A stretch of DNA of 64,000 bases from Planomonospora sp. ID67723 (GTDB taxonomy: Bacteria > Actinomycetota > Actinomycetes > Streptosporangiales > Streptosporangiaceae): assembly GCF_015711605.1 (NCBI RefSeq), contig NZ_JABTEZ010000001.1:2074001-2138000 (forward strand), in the 5' to 3' direction. Below are positions 45,406-53,761 of this stretch, piece by piece. The first letter of the stretch is position 1. Every line of letters starts with the position of its first letter. Made by a program: the position numbers and the translations under genes. The notes beneath the pieces were generated by a model. The model was not told the origin of the DNA. It searched no databases and saw nothing but the letters and a program-made list of their open reading frames with translations.

Positions 45406-46395
45406 ATGAGGATTCTGCTGATCGGGGCCGGGGGCATGATCGGGAGCCGGATCGCGGCCGAGGCGCGGGACCGGGGGCACGAGGTCACGGGGGCGACCCG
45501 CAGCGGCGCCGGCGGGACGCGGGTCGTCGACGCGGCCGACGCCTCGGCCGTGGCCGCGCTCGCCGCCGGTCACGACGCCGTGGTCGTGTCGATCGCGCCG
45601 CCGCGCGACGGTTCGGAGCCGTCCGGCCCGCTGCTGGCGGCCGGGCGCGGCGTGCTGGAGGGGATGCGCGCGGCGGGGGTGCGTCGACTGGTGATCGTCG
45701 GGGGAGCGGGCAGCCTGGAGGCGGCGCCGGGCGTGCGGCTCGTCGACACCCCGGGGTTCCCCGATCTCTACAAGGCCGAGGCCCTGTCCCAGGCCGCGCT
45801 GCTGGAGTTCGTCCGCGAGCAGGCCGGTGACCTGGACTGGACCTACATCTCGCCGCCGGCCGAGATCGCGCCGGGCGAGCGCACGGGGGACTACCGCCTG
45901 GGCGGTGACCGGCTGCTCACCGACGCCGGCGGTGGGAGTTCCATCAGCGCCGAGGACTACGCCGTCGCCCTGGTCGAGGAGGTGGAGACGGGCCGCTCCA
46001 CCGGCCGCCGCATCACCGTCGCCCGCGCGGGCCTCGCCTCGAACAAGGCGCTGGTGGAGGAGTTCTGCCGGGTCTTCTACAACGACAAGGACTTCGACCG
46101 CGCGCGGACGCTGCTGACCGACGACTTCGCCAACCACCACCCGGGCGCCGGGACGGGGCCGGAGGCCACGGTCAAGAGCTTCCGGGAGCAGGCCGCCGAC
46201 CGCTTCCCGGACTTCCGGCTGGAGATCCGCAAGCTGGTGGCCGAGGAGGACCACGTCTGGTCCTACGGACTGGTCACGCTCGGGCCCGGCCTGCCGAGTT
46301 CGGTCTCGGTGGACATCTGGCGGATCGACCGCGGCCGGATCGCCGAGCACTGGGACGTCGGCCAGCAGGTCACCGACGAGACCGTCCTGCTGTGA
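45406..46395 (+). CDS. NAD(P)-binding reductase fused to a SnoaL-like domain
   Basis: 329 residues. Residues 1-210 are an atypical short-chain dehydrogenase (NmrA/NAD(P)H-binding) with RILLIGAGGMIGSRI and LDWTYISPPAEIAPGERTGDY. At about residue 211 the normal C-terminus (TGRRITVARAG) runs directly into a SnoaL-like/NTF2 fold (KALVEEFCRVFYNDKDFDRARTLLTDDFANHHPG...IAEHWDV). Both parts look complete, so this is a two-domain fusion; SnoaL-like domains occur as cyclases, hydratases or ester-cyclase relatives. Divergent from hxlR-type gene, whose product probably regulates it. Confidence 0.85.
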   Translation: MRILLIGAGGMIGSRIAAEARDRGHEVTGATRSGAGGTRVVDAADASAVAALAAGHDAVVVSIAPPRDGSEPSGPLLAAGRGVLEGMRAAGVRRLVIVGGAGSLEAAPGVRLVDTPGFPDLYKAEALSQAALLEFVREQAGDLDWTYISPPAEIAPGERTGDYRLGGDRLLTDAGGGSSISAEDYAVALVEEVETGRSTGRRITVARAGLASNKALVEEFCRVFYNDKDFDRARTLLTDDFANHHPGAGTGPEATVKSFREQAADRFPDFRLEIRKLVAEEDHVWSYGLVTLGPGLPSSVSVDIWRIDRGRIAEHWDVGQQVTDETVLL

Positions 46396-46459
46396 CGGGG
46401 GGCGCGTGACCGGATGAGGGCGCGTGACCGCGCGGGGACCGTCCGGGGCGCCCGCGCGG

Positions 46460-47107
46460 TCACGTCCCTTCCGTACGGCCGACGCCGAACAACGGCAGGC
46501 AGGGGCCGAGGCCGTGGATCCCGAATCCCGGCGGGGTGGTCCAGTCGTCCCGGGACAGGCGCAGCCGCTGGGTCTCGGCACGCTCGCCCCGGCGGTTGTG
46601 GACGTCGACGCCGTCGTCGCGATAGCCGAGCTTGCGGGAGACCGCCAGGGAGGCGTGGTTGTCGGTGAACGCCCCCGAGGCCGCGGTGAGCGCGCCCAGG
46701 CCGTCGAAGGCGAGGTGGAGGACGGCGGCGCGCATCTCGGTCCCGATGCCCCGGCCGTGGAAGCGCCGCCCGAGCCAGGAGCCGGTGGAGACCTCCCGGG
46801 TGACCGCGAAGTCGGCGCCCGCGACCTCCTGGACCCCGGCGACCTGGCCTTCGAAGACCACGGCGAAGGGGCAGGTCCACTTCTCCGGGGTCCAGGCCGC
46901 CCACTGGCGGAAGTGGAACTGGATCGCGCTGTTCGCGCGCCTGGCGGGCTCCGCGTCGGTCCAGGGGAAGAGGAAGGGCATGAGCTCCGGGTCGTGCACT
47001 CCTTCGATGGCCAGGTCCGCGAGGTCGTCCAGGTCGCCGAGCGAGGGCAGGCGCAGTTCGAGGCGGGGTGTGGTCACCCGCAACCGGAAGACGGGGAAGT
47101 TCCGCAT
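46460..47107 (-). CDS. GNAT-family N-acetyltransferase
   Basis: 215 residues from ATG 47107. RimJ/RimL-type GNAT: TTPRLELRLPSLGDLDDLADLA at the start, acetyl-CoA loop GRRFHGRGIGTEMRAAVLHLAF, and FTDNHASLAVSRKLGYRDDGVDV. It may acetylate a protein N-terminus or a small amine; the substrate cannot be told. Monocistronic and convergent with the fusion gene. Confidence 0.9.
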   Translation of the reverse strand: MRNFPVFRLRVTTPRLELRLPSLGDLDDLADLAIEGVHDPELMPFLFPWTDAEPARRANSAIQFHFRQWAAWTPEKWTCPFAVVFEGQVAGVQEVAGADFAVTREVSTGSWLGRRFHGRGIGTEMRAAVLHLAFDGLGALTAASGAFTDNHASLAVSRKLGYRDDGVDVHNRRGERAETQRLRLSRDDWTTPPGFGIHGLGPCLPLFGVGRTEGT

Positions 47108-47430
47108 GCCCGTCGATCCTGCCGACGGAGCCCGGGCCGGGTCCACCGGTTTTCATCCGTGCCGTCCCCCTCATGGGAGGGCGGGCACGGGCGAGGCCGC
47201 TCCGGACACCGCCGCCGGCTCGGTCGAGGCCTAAAAGTGATGTATGTCACTAAAGGGGTGGCCGGCTGCACTCCAGCCCGTGGAATCGGCATACTGCGGA
47301 GCCTGTTCGACCGCAGCCGGGTGGACCGCCCGCCCGGTGCGACGCGATCCGCCCGCGCCCGGTCGCCGCCCTGCCGGCATGCCTGCCGTACGGGGCGAGC
47401 GGGCTCCGACTCCGGACAGGAGAACCCTCC
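47108..47430. promoter_or_regulatory. 323-bp gap before the GH114 gene with a Crp-like dyad
   Basis: No gene is seen. AGTGA (47236-47240) and TCACT (47247-47251) are inverted around six bases, giving the GTGA-N6-TCAC core of CRP/FNR-family sites, inside an AT-rich island (CTAAAAGTGATGTATG). It lies 180 bases before the GH114 start, or behind the GNAT gene's start on the other strand. The remainder is GC-rich without other clear signals. Confidence 0.45.
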
Positions 47431-48270
47431 GTGCTCTTCCGCCGAGCGGCAACCCGCAGGTTTCGCCGAGGCTCCGTGACACTGGCCGCCTTCCTCGGCG
47501 CGACGACCTTCCTCGGTGCGGCGCTCTCCGCCGGTACGGCCGGCGCCGCGGCCCCGGTCCTCCCGCCCGCGAACGCCAGGGCGGACTACCAGCTCGGCGG
47601 CGGGTACACCCCTCCGGCCGGAGTGAAGGTCGTCTCCCGTGACCGCACCGAGCGGCCGGCCTCCGGTCTCTACAACATCTGCTACGTCAACGGCTTCCAG
47701 ACGCAGCCCCACGAGATCGGCTGGTGGAAGAGGAACCACGACGACCTCCTGCTGAAGGACGCCCGCGGGGCCTACGTCGAGGACGAGGACTGGGGCGAGC
47801 TGATGTTCGACGTCCGCACCCCGGCCAAGCGCGCCGCGCTCGCCGGAATCGTCGGGGACTGGATCGCCGGTTGCGCCGCCCGGAAGTACGACGCCGTCGA
47901 GATCGACAACCTGGACACCTACTCCCGTTCGGACGGCCTGATCAAGCAGGGGCACGCGCTCGCCTTCGCCGGGCTGCTCACCTCGGCCGCCCACAGCCGC
48001 GGCCTGGCGATCGCGCAGAAGAACTCGGCCGAGATCGTCAGGGAGGGCAGGAAGGCGGGCTTCGACTTCGCCGTCGCCGAGGAGTGCGGCCGGTACGACG
48101 AGTGCGGCGCCTACGTCGGCGAGTACGGCTCCAATGTCATCGTCGTCGAGTACCGCCGCGCGGACTTCACCAGGACCTGCGGGAAGTTCGGCGCCAGGCT
48201 CTCGGTCATGCTGCGCGACGTGCCGCTGCGTACGGCCGGCAAGCGGGGCTACGTCTACGACGCCTGCTGA
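47431..48270 (+). CDS. Secreted GH114 endo-alpha-1,4-polygalactosaminidase-like protein
   Basis: 279 residues. GTG 47431 follows AGGAG by eight bases. Signal peptide 1-40 (RRAATRRFRRGS, hydrophobic core, AGA-A). TIM-barrel motifs of GH114 (TM1410 type): LYNICYVNGFQTQPHEIGWW, ELMFDVRTPAKRAALAGIV, YDAVEIDNLDTYSRSDG and FDFAVAEECGRYDECGAYV, with four Cys near the C-terminus likely disulfide-bonded. The founding enzyme cuts polygalactosamine; PelA hydrolase domains of biofilm systems belong to the same clan. A role in degrading amino-sugar polysaccharide outside the cell is inferred. Confidence 0.85.
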   Translation: MLFRRAATRRFRRGSVTLAAFLGATTFLGAALSAGTAGAAAPVLPPANARADYQLGGGYTPPAGVKVVSRDRTERPASGLYNICYVNGFQTQPHEIGWWKRNHDDLLLKDARGAYVEDEDWGELMFDVRTPAKRAALAGIVGDWIAGCAARKYDAVEIDNLDTYSRSDGLIKQGHALAFAGLLTSAAHSRGLAIAQKNSAEIVREGRKAGFDFAVAEECGRYDECGAYVGEYGSNVIVVEYRRADFTRTCGKFGARLSVMLRDVPLRTAGKRGYVYDAC

Positions 48271-48303
48271 CCGGTCTTTCTCCGGCGACCGCGTCCGGTG
48301 TCC

Positions 48304-48331
48304 TCCGGCCGGGACATTCCTCCCGGCCGGA
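48304..48331 (+). terminator. Terminator after the GH114 gene
   Basis: TCCGGCCGGG (48304-48313) pairs with CCCGGCCGGA (48322-48331) around ACATTCCT, 34 bases after the stop codon. Confidence 0.75.
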
Positions 48332-48383
48332 ACCGGACAACGGCCCGGGCGGCCTGGGACAGTCGACGGATCTACTCCGTTGC

Positions 48384-49058
48384 ATGATGAAAAATCCTGA
48401 TTCGTTCCGCCGGGTGGTCGCCGGGATCGCCCTGCTCGCCTGGCCCGCCTTCGAGTTCCTGGCCTTCTTCACCTCGCCCCCGGGGGCCGACCACACCCCC
48501 GCGGTCTTCCGTGAGAACGCGACCTCCGTGCAGGTGAGCGCCCTGCTCTACATCTGGGCGACGCTCAGCCTCATCCCGGCCGTCCTGGGCATGGCGCACC
48601 TGCTGAAGTACCGCGCCCCCCGGACCGGCGCCATCGGCGCCGCGCTCGGGCTGGTCGGTGCCGGGCACGGGCTGACCCTGTTCACCACCGACTTCTATGA
48701 CCTGGCCCTGGCCCAGGTCCTGCCCGACGCCCAGGCGGAGAAGGTGACCGCCCAGGCGGGCGAGCTGTGGGGGTTCCTGTACGGCATGCTGCTGCCCGGC
48801 TTCCTGCTCCACATCGGGCTGTTCACCCTCCTCATCGGGCTCGCCGCGACGCGCCTGGCCCCGCGGTGGGCGCCGGTCGCGGCGGCGGTGGGGACGGTCG
48901 TGCCGTTCGTGACGATGGAGCAGCCGCCCGCCGTGCAGTCCACCGGAGCCCTGCTCCACCTGGCCGCCTACGGCTGGATCGCGCTCCGCGTGCTGCGGAT
49001 GCCGGAGGCGGAGTGGAAGGACGGGGAGCTCACAGGCCGGCGTCCTTCGCCCGCATGA
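48384..49058 (+). CDS. Hypothetical polytopic membrane protein
   Basis: 224 residues from ATG 48384. About six membrane helices (RVVAGIALLAWPAFEFLAFF, VQVSALLYIWATLSLIPAVLG, TGAIGAALGLVGAGHGLTLF, LWGFLYGMLLPGFLLHIGLFTLLI, WAPVAAAVGTVVPFV, ALLHLAAYGWIALRVL) with short loops. It resembles DUF4386-type membrane proteins but I cannot assign a family firmly. No substrate or catalytic residues visible. Its last nine codons overlap the end of the convergent response-regulator gene. Confidence 0.75.
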   Translation: MMKNPDSFRRVVAGIALLAWPAFEFLAFFTSPPGADHTPAVFRENATSVQVSALLYIWATLSLIPAVLGMAHLLKYRAPRTGAIGAALGLVGAGHGLTLFTTDFYDLALAQVLPDAQAEKVTAQAGELWGFLYGMLLPGFLLHIGLFTLLIGLAATRLAPRWAPVAAAVGTVVPFVTMEQPPAVQSTGALLHLAAYGWIALRVLRMPEAEWKDGELTGRRPSPA

Positions 49059-49668
49059 TCGCGTGGGCCCGGTCCGCCACCCGCAGCTTCGTGAAGATCG
49101 CCGAAACGTGGTTGCGCACGGTCTTCTGGCTCAGCCCGAGCCGGGCCGCGATCTGCGGGTTGGTGAGATGACCGGCGACCAGGCCGAGGATCTCGCGCTC
49201 CCGCCGGGTCAGCTCGGGCAGCGCCGTCGCCTCCGGCGCGGGCCCTCCCCGGATGGCGAAGTACTCCGCCATCCGGGCGGCGATCGCCGGGCCGAAGATG
49301 GCCTCTCCGTCGGCGGCCGCCTGCACGGACCGGACCAGCTCCGCCTTGCGCGCCCCCTTGAGGACGTAGCCGCGGGCCCCGGCCCGCATGGCGGCGAACA
49401 CCGAGTCGTCGTCGTCCGACATGCTCAGCACGATCACCCGGACGTGCGGGTGGTCGCGGACCAGCCGTTCGGTCGCCGCGATCCCGCCCATGCCCGGCAT
49501 CGTCAGGTCCATCAGCACCACGTCCGGCTGCGCCCGGCCGACGAGGGCCAGCGCCTGCTCGCCGCTGGCCGCCTCGTCGGCGACCTCGACGCCCTCGACC
49601 GCCGAGAGCAGGGCCCGCAGCCCGGCGCGGAAACCGGCGTGATCGTCGACCAGCAGCACTCTGATCAC
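49030..49668 (-). CDS. NarL/LuxR-family response regulator
   Basis: 212 residues. GTG 49668 is chosen: GGGAG lies five bases ahead and it overlaps the kinase stop (GTGA). Receiver with phospho-acceptor Asp54 (VVLMDLTMP) and Lys in YVLKGA; LuxR helix-turn-helix near the end (LTRREREILGLVAGHLTNPQIAARLGL, KTVRNHVSAIFTKL). Cotranslated with the kinase upstream, its cognate partner. Targets unknown; no obvious site in front of the kinase gene. Confidence 0.95.
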   Translation of the reverse strand: MIRVLLVDDHAGFRAGLRALLSAVEGVEVADEAASGEQALALVGRAQPDVVLMDLTMPGMGGIAATERLVRDHPHVRVIVLSMSDDDDSVFAAMRAGARGYVLKGARKAELVRSVQAAADGEAIFGPAIAARMAEYFAIRGGPAPEATALPELTRREREILGLVAGHLTNPQIAARLGLSQKTVRNHVSAIFTKLRVADRAHAIMRAKDAGL

Positions 49669-52013
49669 GGATGCTCCCCTCCACACGCAGCGGGGGCGCG
49701 CCCCCGGTCACCGGTGCTCCGCCCCGGTCGCGCGAGCGGTACGGCCCGGTCACCGGCACTGCCTTCCATGCGCGTCGGGAGCACGACCCTGACGCGGGTC
49801 CCGCCCTCCGCGCGATCCTCGACCGTGCACGATCCCCCGAGCTCGGCGGCGCGCTCCCGCATCGACACCAGGCCGACGCCTTCCCGCATGCCGTCCGCCC
49901 CGGTTCCGTCACCGCCGGGCCGTACCCCGCCGGTCCCGCCCGCGCCGTCCCAGCCTGCGAGCCGACCGCCGGGCCGTACCCCGCCGCCGTCGTCGAGGAT
50001 CTCCAGCACGAGCGCCGCTCCGGCCACCTCGATCCGCAGCCCCGCCTCGGCCGTCCCGGCGTGCCTGCGGACGTTGGCCAGCGCCTCCGCCGCGATGCGG
50101 TAGGCCGCGGCCTCCGTGGCGGCGGGCAGGGCGGGCAGTTCGTCGGGGGCGTGCACGGCGACGCGCAGACTGGGAGCCTGCCGGATCGCGTGGGCGCGCA
50201 GCGCGCCGAGCAGCCCCAGGGCGTCGAGCGCCGGTGGGCGCAGCCCGTCCACGAGCGCGCGCACGTCGGCCATGGCGGCCTGGGCGTCGTCGACGATCTC
50301 GGCCAGCAGCCGGCGTACCTTCTCGTCCTCGACCAGGTCGTGGGCGGTCTCGGCGCGCATGGTGAGCGCGGCCAGCGTGGGACCGAGCCCGTCGTGCAGG
50401 TCGTGCCGGATGCGGCGGCGCTCCTCCTCGCGGGTCATCACCAGGCGCTCCCGGGAGCGGCGCAGGTCGGCTGAGAGACGCGCGGCGTGCACGGCCACGG
50501 CCACCTGCCGGGCGAGATCGGTCAGGACGGCCAGGTCACGTGAGCCGAACCTGCCCTCGCCCGCGCGGGGGGCCAGGATGAGGTCGCCGACCCGCTCGCC
50601 GTCGTACACCAGCGGCAGCCGGAGCAGGCCGTCGTCCCCGGGCGCCGCGGCACCGCGTCCGGAGAGGCGGTCCTCCCGGCTCCTCACCGTGTCCTCCGTG
50701 GCTGTGTCCTCCGTGGCTGTGTCCTCCATGGCTGTGTCCTCCGCGGCCGTGTCCTCCGCCTGCCCGCCCCGGACGCCGCCGGGGCGGGCGTAGGCGTGCC
50801 GCAGACCCGCCGCCGTCTCCACCGCCGCGTACGGCAGGCGCAGGGCCTCGGCCACCGACCGCGCGACCCCGGAGAGCATCGCGTCCGGCTCCTCGCTGGC
50901 CTCCAGGCGGCGGGCCAGCCGGGTGAGCGCGGCGTGCGGGTCGTCCCGCTCGCCGTACGTCAGCAGGTTGACCCAGCCCTGCAGGCGCTGCCGGAGGGGT
51001 GCGAAGGCGAGGGCCACGAGCCCGGCGGCCAGCACGGAGACCGGCAGGTCCGCGGAGGGGAGGACCGCGCCGAGGTAGCCGACGACCAGGACGTAGCCGC
51101 CGGTCACACAGGCCGAGAGCAGCGTGTAGACCAGCGTCCTGTTGATCACCAGGTCGATGTCGAACAGCCGGTGGCGCAGGATCGCGATGCAGACCGTGGT
51201 GGGGATGAGCACCGCGCCGAGCACGCCGGTCAGCTCCCAGGCCGAGTGGATCGGGGGGTAGATGCGGTCGGGATCACCGTCGGTCAACCCCGCCGCCAGC
51301 CGTGCGTTGGCCACCAGCAGGGCGAGCCCGACCCCGTAGGCCAGCCACTTGATCTGCGCACGCTCCCGACCGGTGCTGCGCAGCGCCCGCACCAGCAGGT
51401 TCAGCCCGCCGACAAGGAAGACCGCCCCCTGCAGGGCGACCAGGGCCGTTCCCGCGGTCTGAGCCGGCCCGGCCAGCGCCGCGACCCCGAGCGGGTTCGG
51501 CACCCCTGCGCCGATGCCGACCTGCTCGTTCTGGCCGGGACGCAGGGCGCTCACCGCCGCGGCCGCCGCGGCCAGGGCGACCGTCGCCCGGACGAAAGGC
51601 CGCCAGCGCGGCGAGGGCAGCGCGCCGCCCGGGAAGAACAGCGGCACCAGGGTGAGGGCGAAGTTGGCCGGGATCCAGAGCCAGGTCTGCGGCCAGGCCA
51701 TGGCCTCGGCGAGGGGCAGCGGGTCCCGGCCCGGGGCGTCCGCGGCCCGCGTCAGCACGCCGTAGACGGCGTACTGGCCGCAGCACTCGTAGAGCGCGAA
51801 GCAGAACGCGCTCAGCGCCAGCAACCGGCCCACCGGGTGCTCCGGGCGGTGGGCCCCGATCAGCCCGCCCGCCAGCGCGCACGCCACCACGACCAGCTGG
51901 TGGCTCTGGACGATCAGGGGATAGCCGTTGAAACGGGCCAGGACCGTCGAGAGCGCGACCAGGACCAGGGTCAGGGCGCATGCGGCCCACGCGATGCGCG
52001 CCTTCGTGATCAC
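49665..52013 (-). CDS. Membrane sensor histidine kinase, HisKA_3/NarX-LiaS type
   Basis: 782 residues. GTG 52013 follows GGAGGAG; longer upstream frames are non-homologous. Eight to nine N-terminal membrane helices (1-340), a GAF-like region (about 370-510), the HisKA_3 dimerisation domain with phospho-His537 (RHDLHDGLGPTLAAL) and a HATPase domain (EALANVRRHAG, LDDGGGVRPG, GVGLVSMRERAAELGG). Between GAF strands lies an acidic EDTA-type pentapeptide repeat encoded by a 15-bp minisatellite. The large membrane domain suggests it senses a membrane or lipid-soluble signal; the output is the overlapping regulator gene. Confidence 0.93.
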   Translation of the reverse strand: MITKARIAWAACALTLVLVALSTVLARFNGYPLIVQSHQLVVVACALAGGLIGAHRPEHPVGRLLALSAFCFALYECCGQYAVYGVLTRAADAPGRDPLPLAEAMAWPQTWLWIPANFALTLVPLFFPGGALPSPRWRPFVRATVALAAAAAAVSALRPGQNEQVGIGAGVPNPLGVAALAGPAQTAGTALVALQGAVFLVGGLNLLVRALRSTGRERAQIKWLAYGVGLALLVANARLAAGLTDGDPDRIYPPIHSAWELTGVLGAVLIPTTVCIAILRHRLFDIDLVINRTLVYTLLSACVTGGYVLVVGYLGAVLPSADLPVSVLAAGLVALAFAPLRQRLQGWVNLLTYGERDDPHAALTRLARRLEASEEPDAMLSGVARSVAEALRLPYAAVETAAGLRHAYARPGGVRGGQAEDTAAEDTAMEDTATEDTATEDTVRSREDRLSGRGAAAPGDDGLLRLPLVYDGERVGDLILAPRAGEGRFGSRDLAVLTDLARQVAVAVHAARLSADLRRSRERLVMTREEERRRIRHDLHDGLGPTLAALTMRAETAHDLVEDEKVRRLLAEIVDDAQAAMADVRALVDGLRPPALDALGLLGALRAHAIRQAPSLRVAVHAPDELPALPAATEAAAYRIAAEALANVRRHAGTAEAGLRIEVAGAALVLEILDDGGGVRPGGRLAGWDGAGGTGGVRPGGDGTGADGMREGVGLVSMRERAAELGGSCTVEDRAEGGTRVRVVLPTRMEGSAGDRAVPLARPGRSTGDRGRAPAACGGEHP
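50689..50760. repeat. 15-bp coding minisatellite in the histidine kinase gene
   Basis: About 4.8 copies of a 15-bp unit (plus-strand GTGTCCTCCGTGGCT) start at 50689, 50704, 50719, 50734 and 50749. On the coding strand they encode repeats of the pentamer EDTA plus one variable residue. Copies 1 and 2 are identical and the others differ by one to three bases, so slippage in steps of five residues is possible. Confidence 0.92.
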
Positions 52014-52137
52014 TGCTCCTCCGGGTCCGGTCGCCACACGGTACCCGCACCCCTGCCCCGGCCGTCCCGGGACACCGCCCCGGGACGGCCGGGACGGCCT
52101 CCGCCGAGGTCCGCCGGGCGGATCGGCGGGCGGCGGG

Positions 52138-53664
52138 TCAGATGCCCTGGGGGAGGCGGAAGAGGCGGCCGGGGTCGCGGGCGGCCTTGATCCGGGCGAG
52201 CCGGTCGGCGTTGGCGCCGTAGTATGCACCGCGCCAGCCCCGCAGCTCGGGGTCGATGTAGTTGACGTAGGCGTGGTCGCCGAAGTGCGGGCGCATCGCG
52301 GCGTGCGCGTTCCTCGCCCACCCGGCCGCCCCGGCGCGGTGGGCGTAGTACTGCACGCTGTACAGCGCGGCCCGGTGCGGGAAGGCGGTGGCGTCCGGGC
52401 GGACGCGGCCGACCGCGCCGCCGAGGGCGTCCAGGAGCACCGTGTGGCTGCCGGGCCTGGCCACCTCGGCGACCAGCGTCCTGGCGCCGGTCTCGGAGAT
52501 CGGGCGGTAGGCCAGGTGGGACTTGGCCGTGAAGCGATCCCGCGGCAGCCGGCCGTCCCGTGTCTGGCCCGGCAGGGAGCCGCCGCGGTGACACTGGGAG
52601 ACCGAGAGGTCCGAGCAGCCCGCCATGATCATCATGGCCTGGTGGTAGGACGTCCGGCGGACGGAGCTGGAGGAGACCGGGCCGATCCGGTCGATGAGCC
52701 GGTCGAGCAGCCGCTCGCAGCCCGCCCTGCCGCCCAGGTAGACCCCGGCGATCTGCACGTCCGTCCCGCCCTCGCGGCTCAGGTGCAGGGTGGACCACAT
52801 CTCGTCCGGGGCCGACGGCGCCCACGCCTGCCAGGCCCGCAGGGCCTTGACCGCCTTCGCCCACGGCCAGTGCAGGAAGAACACCGTGACCTCGCGCACG
52901 CGGTGGGTCCGGAAGCCGAACGAGACCGCGACCCCCAGGTTGCCGCCGCCCCCGCCGCGCGAGGCCCAGAACAGGTCGGGGTGGTGGTTCGCATCGCACT
53001 CCAGCAGCCGGCCGTCGGCCGTGACGATCCGCACCGACTCCATCACGTCGCAGGTCAGGCCGTACTTCCTGGCGACCACGCCGATCCCGCCGCCCAGTGC
53101 CAGGCCGCTCACCCCGACCGTGGGGCAGGACCCCGCGGGGATGCTCGCCCCGTGCGCCGCCAGCCGGTCGTAGACGTCGACGAGCTTGGCCCCCGCCCCC
53201 ACGGTCGCCCGGTCCGAGGCGTGGCTCACCTTGTTCATGGGGGAGACGTCGACGACCAGGCCGGTCCCGGTGGACCAGCCCGCGTACGAGTGCCCCCCGG
53301 ACCGTACGGCCAGCGGCACGCCCATGCGGCGGGCGAAGTTCACGCACTCGGCCACGTCGGCGGGGCCGGCGCAGTAGGCCACCCCCGCCGGCCGTACCGT
53401 GTCGTGGGCGGGGTTGAACAGCCGGCGCGCGGCGTCGTAGGCCGCGTCGCCCGGGCGGACGAGCCTGCCGTCCAGCCCGCGTTCCAGAGCCTTCCAGTCA
53501 GACGGACGGGGAGCGGTCCGCGCCGCCGTCCCGGCCGCCGCGGAGTTCTCCGCGGCGATCCCGGCCCGCGCCGGCAGCCCCGCTCCCGCGGTCAGGGCGG
53601 CGACGCCGCCGATCCGCAGGAGCGCTCGCCTGTCCAGCGTCCGTCCGGCCTGAGCGGGCTTCAT
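52138..53664 (-). CDS. Tat-exported FAD oxidoreductase of the berberine-bridge type
   Basis: 508 residues from ATG 53664 (GGGGAG six bases ahead). A twin-arginine signal peptide (DRRALLRIGGVAALTAGAG, Arg12-Arg13) exports the folded flavoprotein. The FAD domain has His125 in RSGGHSYAGW and Cys180 in GSCPTVGVSG, the two residues that bind FAD bicovalently in this family, and the C-terminal BBE motif YVNYIDPELRGWRGAYYG. Such enzymes oxidise sugars, alcohols or specialised metabolites. It lies 97 bases after the monooxygenase gene on the same strand but with its own likely promoter. Confidence 0.92.
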   Translation of the reverse strand: MKPAQAGRTLDRRALLRIGGVAALTAGAGLPARAGIAAENSAAAGTAARTAPRPSDWKALERGLDGRLVRPGDAAYDAARRLFNPAHDTVRPAGVAYCAGPADVAECVNFARRMGVPLAVRSGGHSYAGWSTGTGLVVDVSPMNKVSHASDRATVGAGAKLVDVYDRLAAHGASIPAGSCPTVGVSGLALGGGIGVVARKYGLTCDVMESVRIVTADGRLLECDANHHPDLFWASRGGGGGNLGVAVSFGFRTHRVREVTVFFLHWPWAKAVKALRAWQAWAPSAPDEMWSTLHLSREGGTDVQIAGVYLGGRAGCERLLDRLIDRIGPVSSSSVRRTSYHQAMMIMAGCSDLSVSQCHRGGSLPGQTRDGRLPRDRFTAKSHLAYRPISETGARTLVAEVARPGSHTVLLDALGGAVGRVRPDATAFPHRAALYSVQYYAHRAGAAGWARNAHAAMRPHFGDHAYVNYIDPELRGWRGAYYGANADRLARIKAARDPGRLFRLPQGI

Positions 53665-53761
53665 GGTGTTCTCCCCGAGAGTTCTGTGCAACCTGCCAGG
53701 TGAGACGAGCAGCCGGTCCGTCTGGTTGGTCACATTCGCATCACGCTCGGGAGCCTCCGGC

